This document shows positions 24,856 through 32,937 of a stretch of DNA of 33,911 nt, in pieces (positions within the stretch are counted from its first letter, which is position 1; every line of letters starts with the position of its first letter). The notes below the pieces were generated by a model. It was not told where the DNA came from, searched no databases, and saw only the letters and a program-made list of their open reading frames with translations. Origin of the DNA: Phycisphaeraceae bacterium (GTDB taxonomy: Bacteria; Planctomycetota; Phycisphaerae; Phycisphaerales; Phycisphaeraceae); NCBI GenBank assembly GCA_002686995.1, contig NYZC01000052.1, positions 1 to 33,911 of the forward strand, given 5' to 3'. The position numbers were made by a program, and so were the translations under genes.

Positions 24856-24861
24856 AGTATA
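24856..24861 (-). promoter_or_regulatory. Possible extended -10 promoter of the aldehyde oxidoreductase gene
   Basis: On the minus strand TGC then TATACT forms an extended -10 element 46 bp before the ATG at 24809. No good -35 hexamer is seen, which extended -10 promoters can lack. Confidence 0.35.
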
Positions 24862-24934
24862 GCAGAAGCCCTCTGCCACCCTGCCTCGCACGCGGCCGGC
24901 GCCCCGCAGGCGTAACGCTGCCGGTCGAATGACA

Positions 24935-24958
24935 TCGGGGACATGTAATGTCCACCGA
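24935..24958 (-). repeat. Stem-loop after the cation exchanger
   Basis: TCGGGGACAT (24935-24944) and ATGTCCACCGA (24948-24958) pair over ten bases with one bulged A and loop GTA. On the minus strand it begins 8 nt after the exchanger stop (TAG 24969-24967, itself preceded by G). There is no T-run. It may be a terminator-like structure or another REP-type repeat. Confidence 0.55.
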
Positions 24959-24966
24959 CCCGCCTG

Positions 24967-26028
24967 CTACGACTTCTCGATCACGTACTGGATTGCGACG
25001 AACGCGACGTACAGAACCAACAGCGGATACCCCTGCCAGCGGTGGAAGTGCCCCCGCTTCGCCGCGCCCAGGATGTACCAGAGGAACAGGCCGATCATGA
25101 TCAGCATCGTCGGCAGGTGCAGGTACAGGAAGATGCGCGGCACGTTCGCCGTCATGTCGACGATGGGCAGCGGCCGCGCCAGCGCCGAGGCCCCGACGAC
25201 GAACAGCACGTTCAGGATGTCGGCGCCGATCACGTTGCCGACGAGCAGTTCGCGATGCCCCTTCGCGATCGACGTCATTCCGACAACGAACTCCGGCAAC
25301 GAAGTGCCGAACGCCACGAGCGTGGAGGCGATCACGACGTCCGGAACGTCCCAGATGACCGCAAGCTGCGTCACCGACCCGATCACGAACTGGCTGGAGA
25401 AGACCACGAGCACCAACCCCAGCACGAGCAGTGACAGAAGTGCCCACGTCGCCTCGGGGGCGGTATGTCCCTCGATCGTCACATCGCTTTCGACGAACGG
25501 CTCGCCGTGCGGATGCTGTCGGCCCCACCGTACGGAAACGGCCAGGTAGGCGAACAGAAGCACGACAAGCAGGATCCCGACCCAGCGTCCCAGCGTCGCC
25601 TCGTCGCCATCCATCGCGAACGCGAGGTAGCAGAGCCCGGCGAGAAGCACGCACGAGCCCACCTTGACCCAGCCCTGCCTCGTGAGCACGAACCGATCCG
25701 CCGGCAGCACCACGAGGCAGCAGCCCAGACCGAAGATGAGCCCCGTGTCGGCGATGATGGAGCCCACGGCGTTGCCGAGCGCCAGCCCCGCGTTGCCCTC
25801 CCATGCCGCCATCACCGACACCGCCGCCTCGGGACTCGTCGTGCCGAGCGACACGATCGTCGCGCCGACGATGACCTTGGGCATGCCGACGCGCCCCGCA
25901 AGTCCGGCGGCACCATCGACGAGCCAGTCCGCACCCTTCATAAGGTAATAGATCGCGCCCGCTGCGATCAGCAGCAGCATGAACTGCGGCATCGCCTCGA
26001 ACGCGGAGTCGGGAATGAGCCTGTTCAA
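24967..26028 (-). CDS. CaCA-family sodium/calcium (cation) exchanger
   Basis: A 353-residue membrane antiporter with about ten hydrophobic segments. The two alpha-repeats that form the ion sites are clear: GATIVSLGTTSPEAAVS with NAVGSIIADTGLI, and ASTLVAFGTSLPEFVVG with GNVIGADILNVLFVVG. These match the YrbG-like bacterial group that exchanges Ca2+ or other cations for Na+ or H+. The start shown is TTG 26028; ATG 25992 (MPQFMLLLIAAG) is equally plausible. Neither has a good ribosome binding site. It follows tsaD on the same strand with an inverted repeat between. Confidence 0.92.
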   Translation of the reverse strand: MNRLIPDSAFEAMPQFMLLLIAAGAIYYLMKGADWLVDGAAGLAGRVGMPKVIVGATIVSLGTTSPEAAVSVMAAWEGNAGLALGNAVGSIIADTGLIFGLGCCLVVLPADRFVLTRQGWVKVGSCVLLAGLCYLAFAMDGDEATLGRWVGILLVVLLFAYLAVSVRWGRQHPHGEPFVESDVTIEGHTAPEATWALLSLLVLGLVLVVFSSQFVIGSVTQLAVIWDVPDVVIASTLVAFGTSLPEFVVGMTSIAKGHRELLVGNVIGADILNVLFVVGASALARPLPIVDMTANVPRIFLYLHLPTMLIMIGLFLWYILGAAKRGHFHRWQGYPLLVLYVAFVAIQYVIEKS

Positions 26029-26073
26029 CGCGGTCGCAGTGTAGCGGAAACACCAGAGGACTGAGCAGTCATT

Positions 26074-26121
26074 GAATTAAGCTATTAGTCATAAATTCAT
26101 TAATGACTAATAGCTCAATTC
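26074..26121. repeat. AT-rich inverted repeat next to the tsaD stop
   Basis: GAATTAAGCTATTAGTCAT (26074-26092) and its partner (26103-26121) pair at 18 of 19 positions around a 10-nt loop. On the minus strand the right arm begins in the tsaD stop codon TGA (26122-26120). The start of this arm, TTGAGCTATT, also follows the stop of the beta-CASP gene at the left edge of the window. Confidence 0.85.
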
Positions 26122-27199
26122 ACCGTTCGCCAGTCGCGAGCGCCGGCAGATCCCACCCATCGCCGCCTCTTGCCCCAAGATGAACGTCGGCGAGGCCGGC
26201 GATCATGGCCGCGTTGTCGAGGCAGAACGGCATCGGCGGAACGTGGACGGGAACGCCGCGCCGATCCGAGAGCTCGATCGCCTCCGCGCGCAGCAGCGCG
26301 TTCGCGCTGACGCCTCCGCCGATGATCACGCCGCGCGGCGCTCTTCCGCCCGCCGCCAGCGCGTCGAGCGCGCGTTCGAGCTTGAGCACGAGCACGCCGA
26401 TCGCCGCGGCCTGGAACGAGGCCGCCAGGTCCGCCCGCGCGGCGTCCGTGAGATCGTCGGCGGAGCGCTCGAACCGAGCGCCGCGCCCGCGCCCCTGGGG
26501 CCGCCCCCGGACCGTGTAGAGCAGAGCGGTCTTCAGGCCGCTGAAGGAGAAATCGAGGCTCGACGATCCGAGCGTGGACTTCGGCAGGTCATGGGCCGCC
26601 GCGTCGCCCTGAGCCGCGAGACGATCCACCGCCGGGCCGCCCGGGTAGCCCGCGCCGAGGATGACCGCGGCCTTGTCGTACGCCTCGCCGACAGCGTCGT
26701 CGATTGTCTTGCCGATGAGCCGTATCGACATCGGGCCGTCGACGTCGAACAGGCTGGTGTGACCGCCCGACACGACGAGCCCCACGCATGGGAACTCGAT
26801 CCGTGGCCGATCGGCATCGTCGGCGGCCTTCACCATGCCGGCCGCGTGAAGGTGCGCCTGGATGTGATCGATGCCGACGAACGGCTTGCCGGCCGCCCAG
26901 GCCAGCGCCTTGGCGGCGCTGACGCCGACGAGCAGCGAACCGATCAGTCCGGGACGGTGCCCCACGGCGACCGCCTCGACATCATCGAGCGTCGCGCCGC
27001 CTTCGCGCAGGGCCTCGTCGACGACCGGAAGTATCCGCTCGATGTGGGCGCGGCTGGCGATCTCCGGCACGACCCCGTCGTACTTTCGATGAAGCTCGTG
27101 CTGCGACGCGATGACGTTGGAGCGTACGGACCATCCGTCGGCCACGACGGCCGCCGCGGTCTCGTCGCAGCTCGATTCGATGCCGAGAACCAGGCTCAC
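26120..27199 (-). CDS. tsaD: tRNA N6-threonylcarbamoyladenosine transferase subunit TsaD
   Basis: A 359-residue ASKHA-fold protein that transfers the threonylcarbamoyl group to A37 of ANN-decoding tRNAs. It starts GIESSCDETAAAVV and carries the metal-binding HIQAH (H112, H116), then GLVVSGGHTSL, DDAVGEAYDK, FSFSGLKTALLY and IGGGVSANALLR. The start is GTG 27199, overlapping the stop of the S41 protease gene (GTGA), so translation is probably coupled. The partner genes tsaB, tsaC and tsaE are not in the window. Confidence 0.96.
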   Translation of the reverse strand: MSLVLGIESSCDETAAAVVADGWSVRSNVIASQHELHRKYDGVVPEIASRAHIERILPVVDEALREGGATLDDVEAVAVGHRPGLIGSLLVGVSAAKALAWAAGKPFVGIDHIQAHLHAAGMVKAADDADRPRIEFPCVGLVVSGGHTSLFDVDGPMSIRLIGKTIDDAVGEAYDKAAVILGAGYPGGPAVDRLAAQGDAAAHDLPKSTLGSSSLDFSFSGLKTALLYTVRGRPQGRGRGARFERSADDLTDAARADLAASFQAAAIGVLVLKLERALDALAAGGRAPRGVIIGGGVSANALLRAEAIELSDRRGVPVHVPPMPFCLDNAAMIAGLADVHLGARGGDGWDLPALATGER

Positions 27200-28770
27200 G
27201 GTTGCGGTTCGACCTGGAGCTGCGGCTCGGAGGACTCGGCGTCGACACCGTCGGTCGGCGCAGCGGCGTCGGCGGCCGACGCGTCCGCTTCGTCCGCTTC
27301 GTCCGCGTCATCGGCTTCCGGATCGTCCAGCTTCGCCAGCTCGCCGTTCACCTGCTCGAGCGTTTCGAGCAGCAGGTCGCGCCGACGCTGCAGCAGGCGG
27401 CGCGTGTTCTCGCGGGCAAGGGTCGGACCGCCCGATTCGCCGACGACGGGCCACTCGTCGGTGTCGAGCTTGCCGAGGATCGCCCGGTGCGCGGCGGCGA
27501 GCTGCAGATCGGCGAGATGCTCCTCGATCCATTCGGGCGTGAGCGGGGCGTCGAGGTCGCGCAGCACCTTGTTGTCGAGGTGCACCCTGGTCATCGTCGC
27601 GATCTGCTCGGGCGTCATCGGCACGAAGTAACCGTCCTTCGGCTCGACGCCCCACTGCTCCGACTTCTCGCGGCGATGGATGAGCCGGCCGCTCGGCAGG
27701 TAGTAGTAGGCCGTCGTCATCTTGACCGCGCCCCGGCCGCCGTCGAGGCTGCGGATGTGCTGCACGCTGCCCTTGCCGAACGTGCGCATGCCGACGAACT
27801 GGCATCGGCCGTTGTCGGTCAGCGCGCCAGTCACGATCTCCGCGGCCGACGCGCTCGCCTCGTTGGCCAGCACCACCAGCGGCACGTCGCGGTACGGCCC
27901 CTGGAACCGCGCCTTTTCGACTTTGCGCGGCACCTTCCGGCCCTTGATCGAGACGACCTCGGCGCCACGCTCGAGGAACAGGCTGCACACGTCGACGGCG
28001 GACTGCAGCAGGCCGCCGGGGTTGAAGCGCATGTCGAGGATCAGGCCGCGCATCTCCTGTCGGGCCAGCTCCTCCAGCGCTTCGTTCAACTCGGCCGCCG
28101 TCCGCCCGGTGAACTGGCGGATCTTGGCGTAGCCGATGCGGTTCTCCTCGTCGAGCATGTAGATCCAGCGGTTCTCGTCGTCGCGCCGGAACCCGCGCAC
28201 GCCCTTGACGTTGATCATGGCCCGGGTGATCGTGATCGTCTCCTCCTCGCCGGACTCGTGCCGCACCCGTACCGTCACCTGCGTGTCGGCCGGGCCCAGC
28301 AGCTTCTTCTGGGCCTGGCGGATGTTCTTCAGGTCGTCGGTGCTCTCGCCGTCGATCTCGAGCACGAGGTCGCCGGCCATGACGCCGGACCGCCACGCGG
28401 GCGAATCCTCGAGCGGCGTGACGATCTTCAGCCGTTCGAGCTGGTCGTCGATCGTGATCTCGGCGCCGATGCCGGTGAACCGGTCCTGCACATGGTTGTC
28501 CAGGTCGTCCAGCTCCTCCGGAGTCAGGAAGATCGAGTAGGGATCCTCCAGCGCGTCGATCATGCCGTTGACGGCGGCGTGGATGATCGCCTCCTTGTCC
28601 GGTGTCTCCACGTAGCGGCTGACGATCTCGTGACGCACGTCCACGAACAGCGCGAGGTGGTCCTCGACGTCGCGGGACCGCGCCATCCCCACGGACACGA
28701 ACGCCGCGATGCACATGACCAGCGCCGCCATGAGCAGCCAGTCCCTGCGGTCGAACGACTTCATTCTCAT
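27196..28770 (-). CDS. S41 family C-terminal processing protease
   Basis: A 524-residue serine protease anchored by an N-terminal hydrophobic segment (about 11-30), with its catalytic part outside the cytoplasm. A PDZ domain (about 99-185) contains TGIGAEITID and SGVMAGDLVLEIDG. The S41 core has GLILDMRFNPGGLL, the likely nucleophile S308 in NEASASAAEI, and the general-base lysine K333 in FGKGSVQ. The last 80 residues form a low-complexity acidic and alanine-rich tail. ATG 28770 has AGGGAA 8 nt upstream. It is divergent from radA (116 bp gap) and translationally coupled to tsaD. Confidence 0.94.
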   Translation of the reverse strand: MRMKSFDRRDWLLMAALVMCIAAFVSVGMARSRDVEDHLALFVDVRHEIVSRYVETPDKEAIIHAAVNGMIDALEDPYSIFLTPEELDDLDNHVQDRFTGIGAEITIDDQLERLKIVTPLEDSPAWRSGVMAGDLVLEIDGESTDDLKNIRQAQKKLLGPADTQVTVRVRHESGEEETITITRAMINVKGVRGFRRDDENRWIYMLDEENRIGYAKIRQFTGRTAAELNEALEELARQEMRGLILDMRFNPGGLLQSAVDVCSLFLERGAEVVSIKGRKVPRKVEKARFQGPYRDVPLVVLANEASASAAEIVTGALTDNGRCQFVGMRTFGKGSVQHIRSLDGGRGAVKMTTAYYYLPSGRLIHRREKSEQWGVEPKDGYFVPMTPEQIATMTRVHLDNKVLRDLDAPLTPEWIEEHLADLQLAAAHRAILGKLDTDEWPVVGESGGPTLARENTRRLLQRRRDLLLETLEQVNGELAKLDDPEADDADEADEADASAADAAAPTDGVDAESSEPQLQVEPQP

Positions 28771-28886
28771 GCTCAGTTCCCTATGCCGGGTGCCCTGACG
28801 AATTCTACGCCCGCGTCGACGATCAATCCATACGGCCTCGAGCCCCGCGAGCCCCGGCCGCGTCATCGACCCGGTATCCTGACCCC

Positions 28887-30290
28887 ATGGCGCGATCGAC
28901 CCACCAGTTCATCTGCCGAAGCTGCGGAGCGCTGCATCCGCGCTGGATCGGCAAGTGCAACGAGTGCGGCCAGTGGGACTGCCTGGACGAGTACGAGGTG
29001 GATCCCGGCCGCACGCAGGATCGCCAGCTCGGCGTCGCGGAGTCGGCGCGCGGCGGCGGCGAAACCGCGACGGTCGCGATGCCGATCACCGAGGTTGCGC
29101 CGACCGACCAGCTTCGCCTGCCGACCGGCATCGGCGAGCTCGACCGGGTGCTCGGCACCAGCGGCGAAGGCGACGAGGGGCGCGTCGGCGGCGTCGTGCC
29201 CGGCTCGACGGTCCTGATCGGCGGCGATCCGGGCATCGGCAAGTCGACCCTGATGCTGCAAGCCGCCGGACGCCTCGCCGGCTCGGGTCTCCGCGTGCTG
29301 TACGCGACGAGCGAGGAGTCGGTGCAGCAGACGCACCTGCGGGCCCAGCGCCTGTCCGTCGCCGACGACGCCCTGTTCGTGCTGGCGGACACCAACCTGG
29401 CGCGGATCGTCGAGCAGATCCGGCAGACCGAGCCGGCGCTCGTGATCATCGATTCGGTGCAAATGATCTACAAGGGCGACCTGCAGGCAGGCCCCGGGAC
29501 CGCCGCCCAGCTTCGCGCCTGCTGCACCGATCTGGTCTACCTCGCCAAGACGGCGGGCGTCGCGGTGCTGCTCGTAGGGCACGTCACGAAGGACGGTCAG
29601 CTCGCCGGACCGCGCCTGCTCGAGCACATGGTCGACACGGTGCTCTATTTCGAGGGCGATCGCTATCACAGCCATCGCGTGCTTCGCGCCATGAAGAACC
29701 GGTACGGCACGACGCTCGAGGTCGGCCTGTTCGAGATGACCGACCGCGGCCTGCAGGAGGTTGAGAACGGCGCGGGGCTGCTGGCCGCCGAGTATCAGCC
29801 GCACAACGGCAGCGTCGTCTGCCCGGTCCTCCAGGGGTCGCGCTGCCTGCTGCTCGAGATCCAGGCGCTGACCGCCACGGGGTTTCCCGGCTCCGCGAAG
29901 CGCAGGACGAGCGGCCTCGACGGCAACCGACTCGCGATGCTCATCGCCGTCCTCGAGAAGCGCGGCGGACTGCGACTCGCCGACCAGGACATCTTCGCGA
30001 GCAGCGTCGGCGGGCTGAAGGTCTCGGATCCGGCGGCCGACCTCGCCATCGCCCTGGCGATCGCCGGCACCCACCTGAACCGCACGCTCCCCCCGGGCAC
30101 GTGCGCGATCGGCGAGATCGGCCTCGGCGGCGAAGTCCGCCACGTGCACCAGATGCCGCAACGGTTCGCCGAAGCCGCGCGACTCGGCTTTCGGCAGATC
30201 ATCTGCCCGCCATCCCGAGCGACGCGGGACGGCGCCGATCACGTCACGACGGTGGCGTCGATGGCCCAGGCGCTCGAGCTTCTGGATTGA
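28887..30290 (+). CDS. radA: DNA repair protein RadA
   Basis: A 467-residue RecA-related ATPase that helps process recombination intermediates. The N-terminal zinc finger uses C10, C13, C24 and C27. The Walker A motif is GGDPGIGKST with K119, and LVIIDSVQMIY is Walker B. The RadA motif appears as KNRYGTTLEVG, with tyrosine where phenylalanine is usual. The C-terminal Lon-like domain follows (SVGGLKVSDPAADLAIALAI, GEIGLGGEVRHV). ATG 28887 matches the family start. The next frame begins immediately after its stop. Confidence 0.96.
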   Translation: MARSTHQFICRSCGALHPRWIGKCNECGQWDCLDEYEVDPGRTQDRQLGVAESARGGGETATVAMPITEVAPTDQLRLPTGIGELDRVLGTSGEGDEGRVGGVVPGSTVLIGGDPGIGKSTLMLQAAGRLAGSGLRVLYATSEESVQQTHLRAQRLSVADDALFVLADTNLARIVEQIRQTEPALVIIDSVQMIYKGDLQAGPGTAAQLRACCTDLVYLAKTAGVAVLLVGHVTKDGQLAGPRLLEHMVDTVLYFEGDRYHSHRVLRAMKNRYGTTLEVGLFEMTDRGLQEVENGAGLLAAEYQPHNGSVVCPVLQGSRCLLLEIQALTATGFPGSAKRRTSGLDGNRLAMLIAVLEKRGGLRLADQDIFASSVGGLKVSDPAADLAIALAIAGTHLNRTLPPGTCAIGEIGLGGEVRHVHQMPQRFAEAARLGFRQIICPPSRATRDGADHVTTVASMAQALELLD

Positions 30291-30320
30291 ATGGCGGCTC
30301 CTCCAGCAGGAAGCCTTGTC

Positions 30321-31472
30321 ATGAACCGCAACCACTACGACGTGATCGTGCTCGGCGTCGGCGCCATGGGTGCCTCCACTTGCTATCACCTGGCCCGGCG
30401 CGGCGCGCGGGTGCTCGGACTCGAGCGATTCGGTGTGCCCCATGCGTTCGGCGGATCGCACGGCTTCTCGCGCATGATCCGCCTCGCTTATTACGAGCAT
30501 CCCGACTACGTGACGCTGCTGCGCAGGTCGTTCGACCTGTGGGACGAGCTTGAAGCCGAGACCGGGCAGAAGCTGCTGCACCTGACCGGAGGCCTGTATA
30601 TCGGCCGGGCCGACTGCGACCTCGTCGCGGGCTCGAAGCAGGCGGCCGACCAGCACGGCATCGAATACGAGACGCTGGATCACGGCGCGTTGCAGCGCGA
30701 GGCACCTGCGTTTCATCTCCCGGAGCAATACGTGGGCTTTCGCGAGGCGAAGGCGGGGTTTCTCGTTCCAGAACTGACGATCGCCGCTTCGGCCGCCGCC
30801 GCGATGCGCCGCGGCGCGGAGATCCACGGTCACGAGACGGTGCTTGATTTCTCTTCGAGCGGTTCCGAGGTGGAGGTGCGCACCGACCGCGCGACCTACC
30901 GCGCCGATCGCGTCATCGTGAGCGGCGGCGCCTGGACGAACCGGCTCATCACGGACCTGGGCGTGACGCTTTCGGTCACGCGCCAGATCATGGCCTGGAC
31001 CTGGCCGCGCGTCCCCGAACGATTCGAGCTGGGCCGCCTGCCCTGCTGGGCCGTGGACAGCGCCGAGCCGGGCGAGCCTTTCCGCGGCATTCATTACGGA
31101 TTCCCGATGATGCCGGACAACCCCGGCTTCAAGATCGCCCTTCACTACCCCGCGACGCCCGTCGACCCGGACCAGGTGTCGCGCACGCCGACGGAGGAAG
31201 ACGAGCGCACGGTCATGCCGTTCGTGCGCGACGTCATTCCCGAAGCCGACGGACCTCTGCTGGCGATTCGCACGTGCCTCTACACGAACAGTCCCGACAG
31301 CCACTTTATCGTCGACCACCACCCGGAGCAGGATCGCATCGTGATCGCCTGCGGCTTCAGCGGTCACGGATTCAAGTTCGCGAGCGTGATCGGCGAGGCA
31401 CTGGCCGACCTGGCACTGAACGGGCGAAGCGATCTTCCGATCGGGTTCCTGGGATTGTCGCGATTTGCATGA
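30321..31472 (+). CDS. Sarcosine oxidase / N-methyltryptophan oxidase-like flavoprotein
   Basis: A 383-residue FAD amine oxidase of the monomeric sarcosine oxidase family, which oxidises N-methyl amino acids to give formaldehyde and peroxide. The dinucleotide fold is YDVIVLGVGAMGAST (6-20). The residue expected to bind FAD covalently, C319 in RTCLYTNSPDSHF, and GFSGHGFKFA are both present. The exact substrate is unknown. ATG 30321 is preferred (AGGAAG upstream, family-like start); the frame opens at 30291 directly after the radA stop. It is probably cotranscribed with radA. Confidence 0.92.
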   Translation: MNRNHYDVIVLGVGAMGASTCYHLARRGARVLGLERFGVPHAFGGSHGFSRMIRLAYYEHPDYVTLLRRSFDLWDELEAETGQKLLHLTGGLYIGRADCDLVAGSKQAADQHGIEYETLDHGALQREAPAFHLPEQYVGFREAKAGFLVPELTIAASAAAAMRRGAEIHGHETVLDFSSSGSEVEVRTDRATYRADRVIVSGGAWTNRLITDLGVTLSVTRQIMAWTWPRVPERFELGRLPCWAVDSAEPGEPFRGIHYGFPMMPDNPGFKIALHYPATPVDPDQVSRTPTEEDERTVMPFVRDVIPEADGPLLAIRTCLYTNSPDSHFIVDHHPEQDRIVIACGFSGHGFKFASVIGEALADLALNGRSDLPIGFLGLSRFA

Positions 31473-31713
31473 CTTCCTGGGTCCCGACTCGTCCTCGTCG
31501 TCGTCGTCGATTCGCGCACTTTCCTTCCAGGGGCTCCATCCGTCCTGGATCGTTGCGGCCTCGCGGGAGCTCGGCCCTCCAGCGCGGCCGAAAATCAAGA
31601 TGACGGACTCACCGAAGTAAACGGGCGCGGCGCCTGGAGGGCCGAGCTCCCGCGAGGCCGCAAACTAAGAAGACGGACTCACCCTTCCGGCCTCTGAACT
31701 CTGGCAACTTCAG
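31473..31713. other. Convergent intergenic region with repeats
   Basis: No gene is seen. It contains a TCG trinucleotide run near 31490-31511, a 30-bp perfect inverted repeat (31553-31663), two direct copies of a GACGGACTCACC segment (ending near 31613 and 31683), and a REP at 31693-31718. The inverted repeat may act as a shared transcription end for the two converging genes. Confidence 0.7.
31553..31663. repeat. 30-bp perfect inverted repeat, palindromic REP-like
   Basis: Arms 31553-31582 and 31634-31663 are perfect reverse complements (core GGCCTCGCGGGAGCTCGG) with a 51-bp spacer. Short direct repeats ending GACGGACTCACC follow each arm. The GGGAGCTCGGCCCTCC-type core is a second REP-like family, different from the GTAG REP next to it. 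Confidence 0.9.
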
Positions 31714-31718
31714 CTACG
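31693..31718 (-). repeat. GTAG-type REP overlapping the MFS exporter stop codon
   Basis: On the minus strand it reads CGTAGCTGAAGTTGCCAGAG then TTCAGA, 24 of 26 bases like the copy after speA. The GTAG (31717-31714) contains the TAG stop of the MFS gene (31716-31714). Confidence 0.88.
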
Positions 31719-32937
31719 CCTCGCGCGCGTGCAGATCCCGAAGCTGTCGAAGCTGCTTCGAAGCGCAGGCCGTGACGACAACGACGCACAGCGTACCGAT
31801 CCCTCCGCTGACCACCGAGAACACCGGTCCGAACCAGCCCGCCACGGTGCCCGCCCGAAACGCGCCAAGCTCGTTCGACGATCCGATGAACACGTGGTTG
31901 ACCGCGGACACCCGACCGCGCATCGAGTCGGGCGTCAGGGTCTGAACGAGCGTGTGGCGGATCACCACGCTGACGCAGTCGCTGGCGCCCGCCACGACCA
32001 TTGCGAGCATGGAGAGCCAGAACGCCCGGGACAGGCCGAACGCGATCGTCGCGACACCGAAGACGCCGACCGCGATCAGCAGATTCCATCCGGCCCGGCG
32101 CATGGGGGGGCGATGGGCGAGCCACAGCGCCGTGACGAGCGCGCCGGCGCCCGGCGCCGCCTTGAGCATCCCGTTGCCTCGAGCGCCGACGTGAAGGATC
32201 TCGTCCGCAAAGACTGGCATGAGTATGACCGCGCTGCCGAGCAGCACGGCGAACATGTCGAGCGACATGATGACCGGCAGCAGCCGGTTGCGACCGAGAA
32301 AGGTCAGCCCCTCCCGAAGCGAGGCGATCAGCGGCAGGGGCCGCTCGGCCGCGTCCGGCCGGGTGTCGACCCGGATCAGGACGAGGCTCGCGATGAACAA
32401 GGCGCAGCATCCCGCGCTGATGAGGTACGCCGACGGCTGGTGATGCGCCATCACCAGGCCACCGGCCACCGGCCCGACGACCACGGCGACCTGGAACAGG
32501 CTCTGGTTCCAGGTCACGGCATTCGGAAACGCGCCCCGGCCCACGATCCGCGGAAGCATGGCCGTTCGTGCCGGGCGCCCCAGGCTTGCCGACAGCGCGG
32601 AGAGCAGGAGCAATGCGAACATCATCCACACGTCGGCCTGGGTGAAGGAGACCACCGCAAGCCCGACGTTCGCGACCATCACGCCGATCATGCTCGCGAC
32701 GAGGAGTGTGCGGCGGCTGAACCGGTCCGCCACATGGCCGGCCGGCAGCACGGCGATCATGCCGAGCGCCTGCACGAGACCTACCAGGGCCAGTGCGAAA
32801 GGCTCGCGGGTGCGCTGAAAGACCTCCCAACCCACCGCGACGTCCGTGATGGCCACCCCCACGACCGATGTGAACCAGCCAAGGGCGTAGTGCCTGTAGT
32901 TCCGCTGGCGCAGCGCGGCGTAAGGATCGTGCGTCAA
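31714..32937 (-). CDS. Major facilitator superfamily exporter (EntS/DHA3-like)
   Basis: A 407-residue inner-membrane transporter with about 12 hydrophobic segments. The loop between helices 2 and 3 has the MFS signature GHVADRFSRRTLL, and ALSASLGRPARTAMLPRIV is typical of the DHA3/EntS exporter group. The substrate cannot be read from sequence. The start is TTG 32937, overlapping the ugd stop (TTGA), so translation is probably coupled to ugd. The stop TAG is part of a REP element. Confidence 0.88.
   Translation of the reverse strand: MTHDPYAALRQRNYRHYALGWFTSVVGVAITDVAVGWEVFQRTREPFALALVGLVQALGMIAVLPAGHVADRFSRRTLLVASMIGVMVANVGLAVVSFTQADVWMMFALLLLSALSASLGRPARTAMLPRIVGRGAFPNAVTWNQSLFQVAVVVGPVAGGLVMAHHQPSAYLISAGCCALFIASLVLIRVDTRPDAAERPLPLIASLREGLTFLGRNRLLPVIMSLDMFAVLLGSAVILMPVFADEILHVGARGNGMLKAAPGAGALVTALWLAHRPPMRRAGWNLLIAVGVFGVATIAFGLSRAFWLSMLAMVVAGASDCVSVVIRHTLVQTLTPDSMRGRVSAVNHVFIGSSNELGAFRAGTVAGWFGPVFSVVSGGIGTLCVVVVTACASKQLRQLRDLHAREA

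Noticed and set aside
27202..29217. Long plus-strand frame opposite the S41 protease
   Set aside because: Antisense to a clear protease with intact catalytic residues; composition is typical of a shadow frame.
28863..31598. Very long minus-strand open frame (911 codons) opposite radA and the sarcosine-oxidase-like gene
   Set aside because: It lies antisense to two well-supported genes, lacks any recognisable domain and is explained by high GC, which removes stop codons in the shadow frames.
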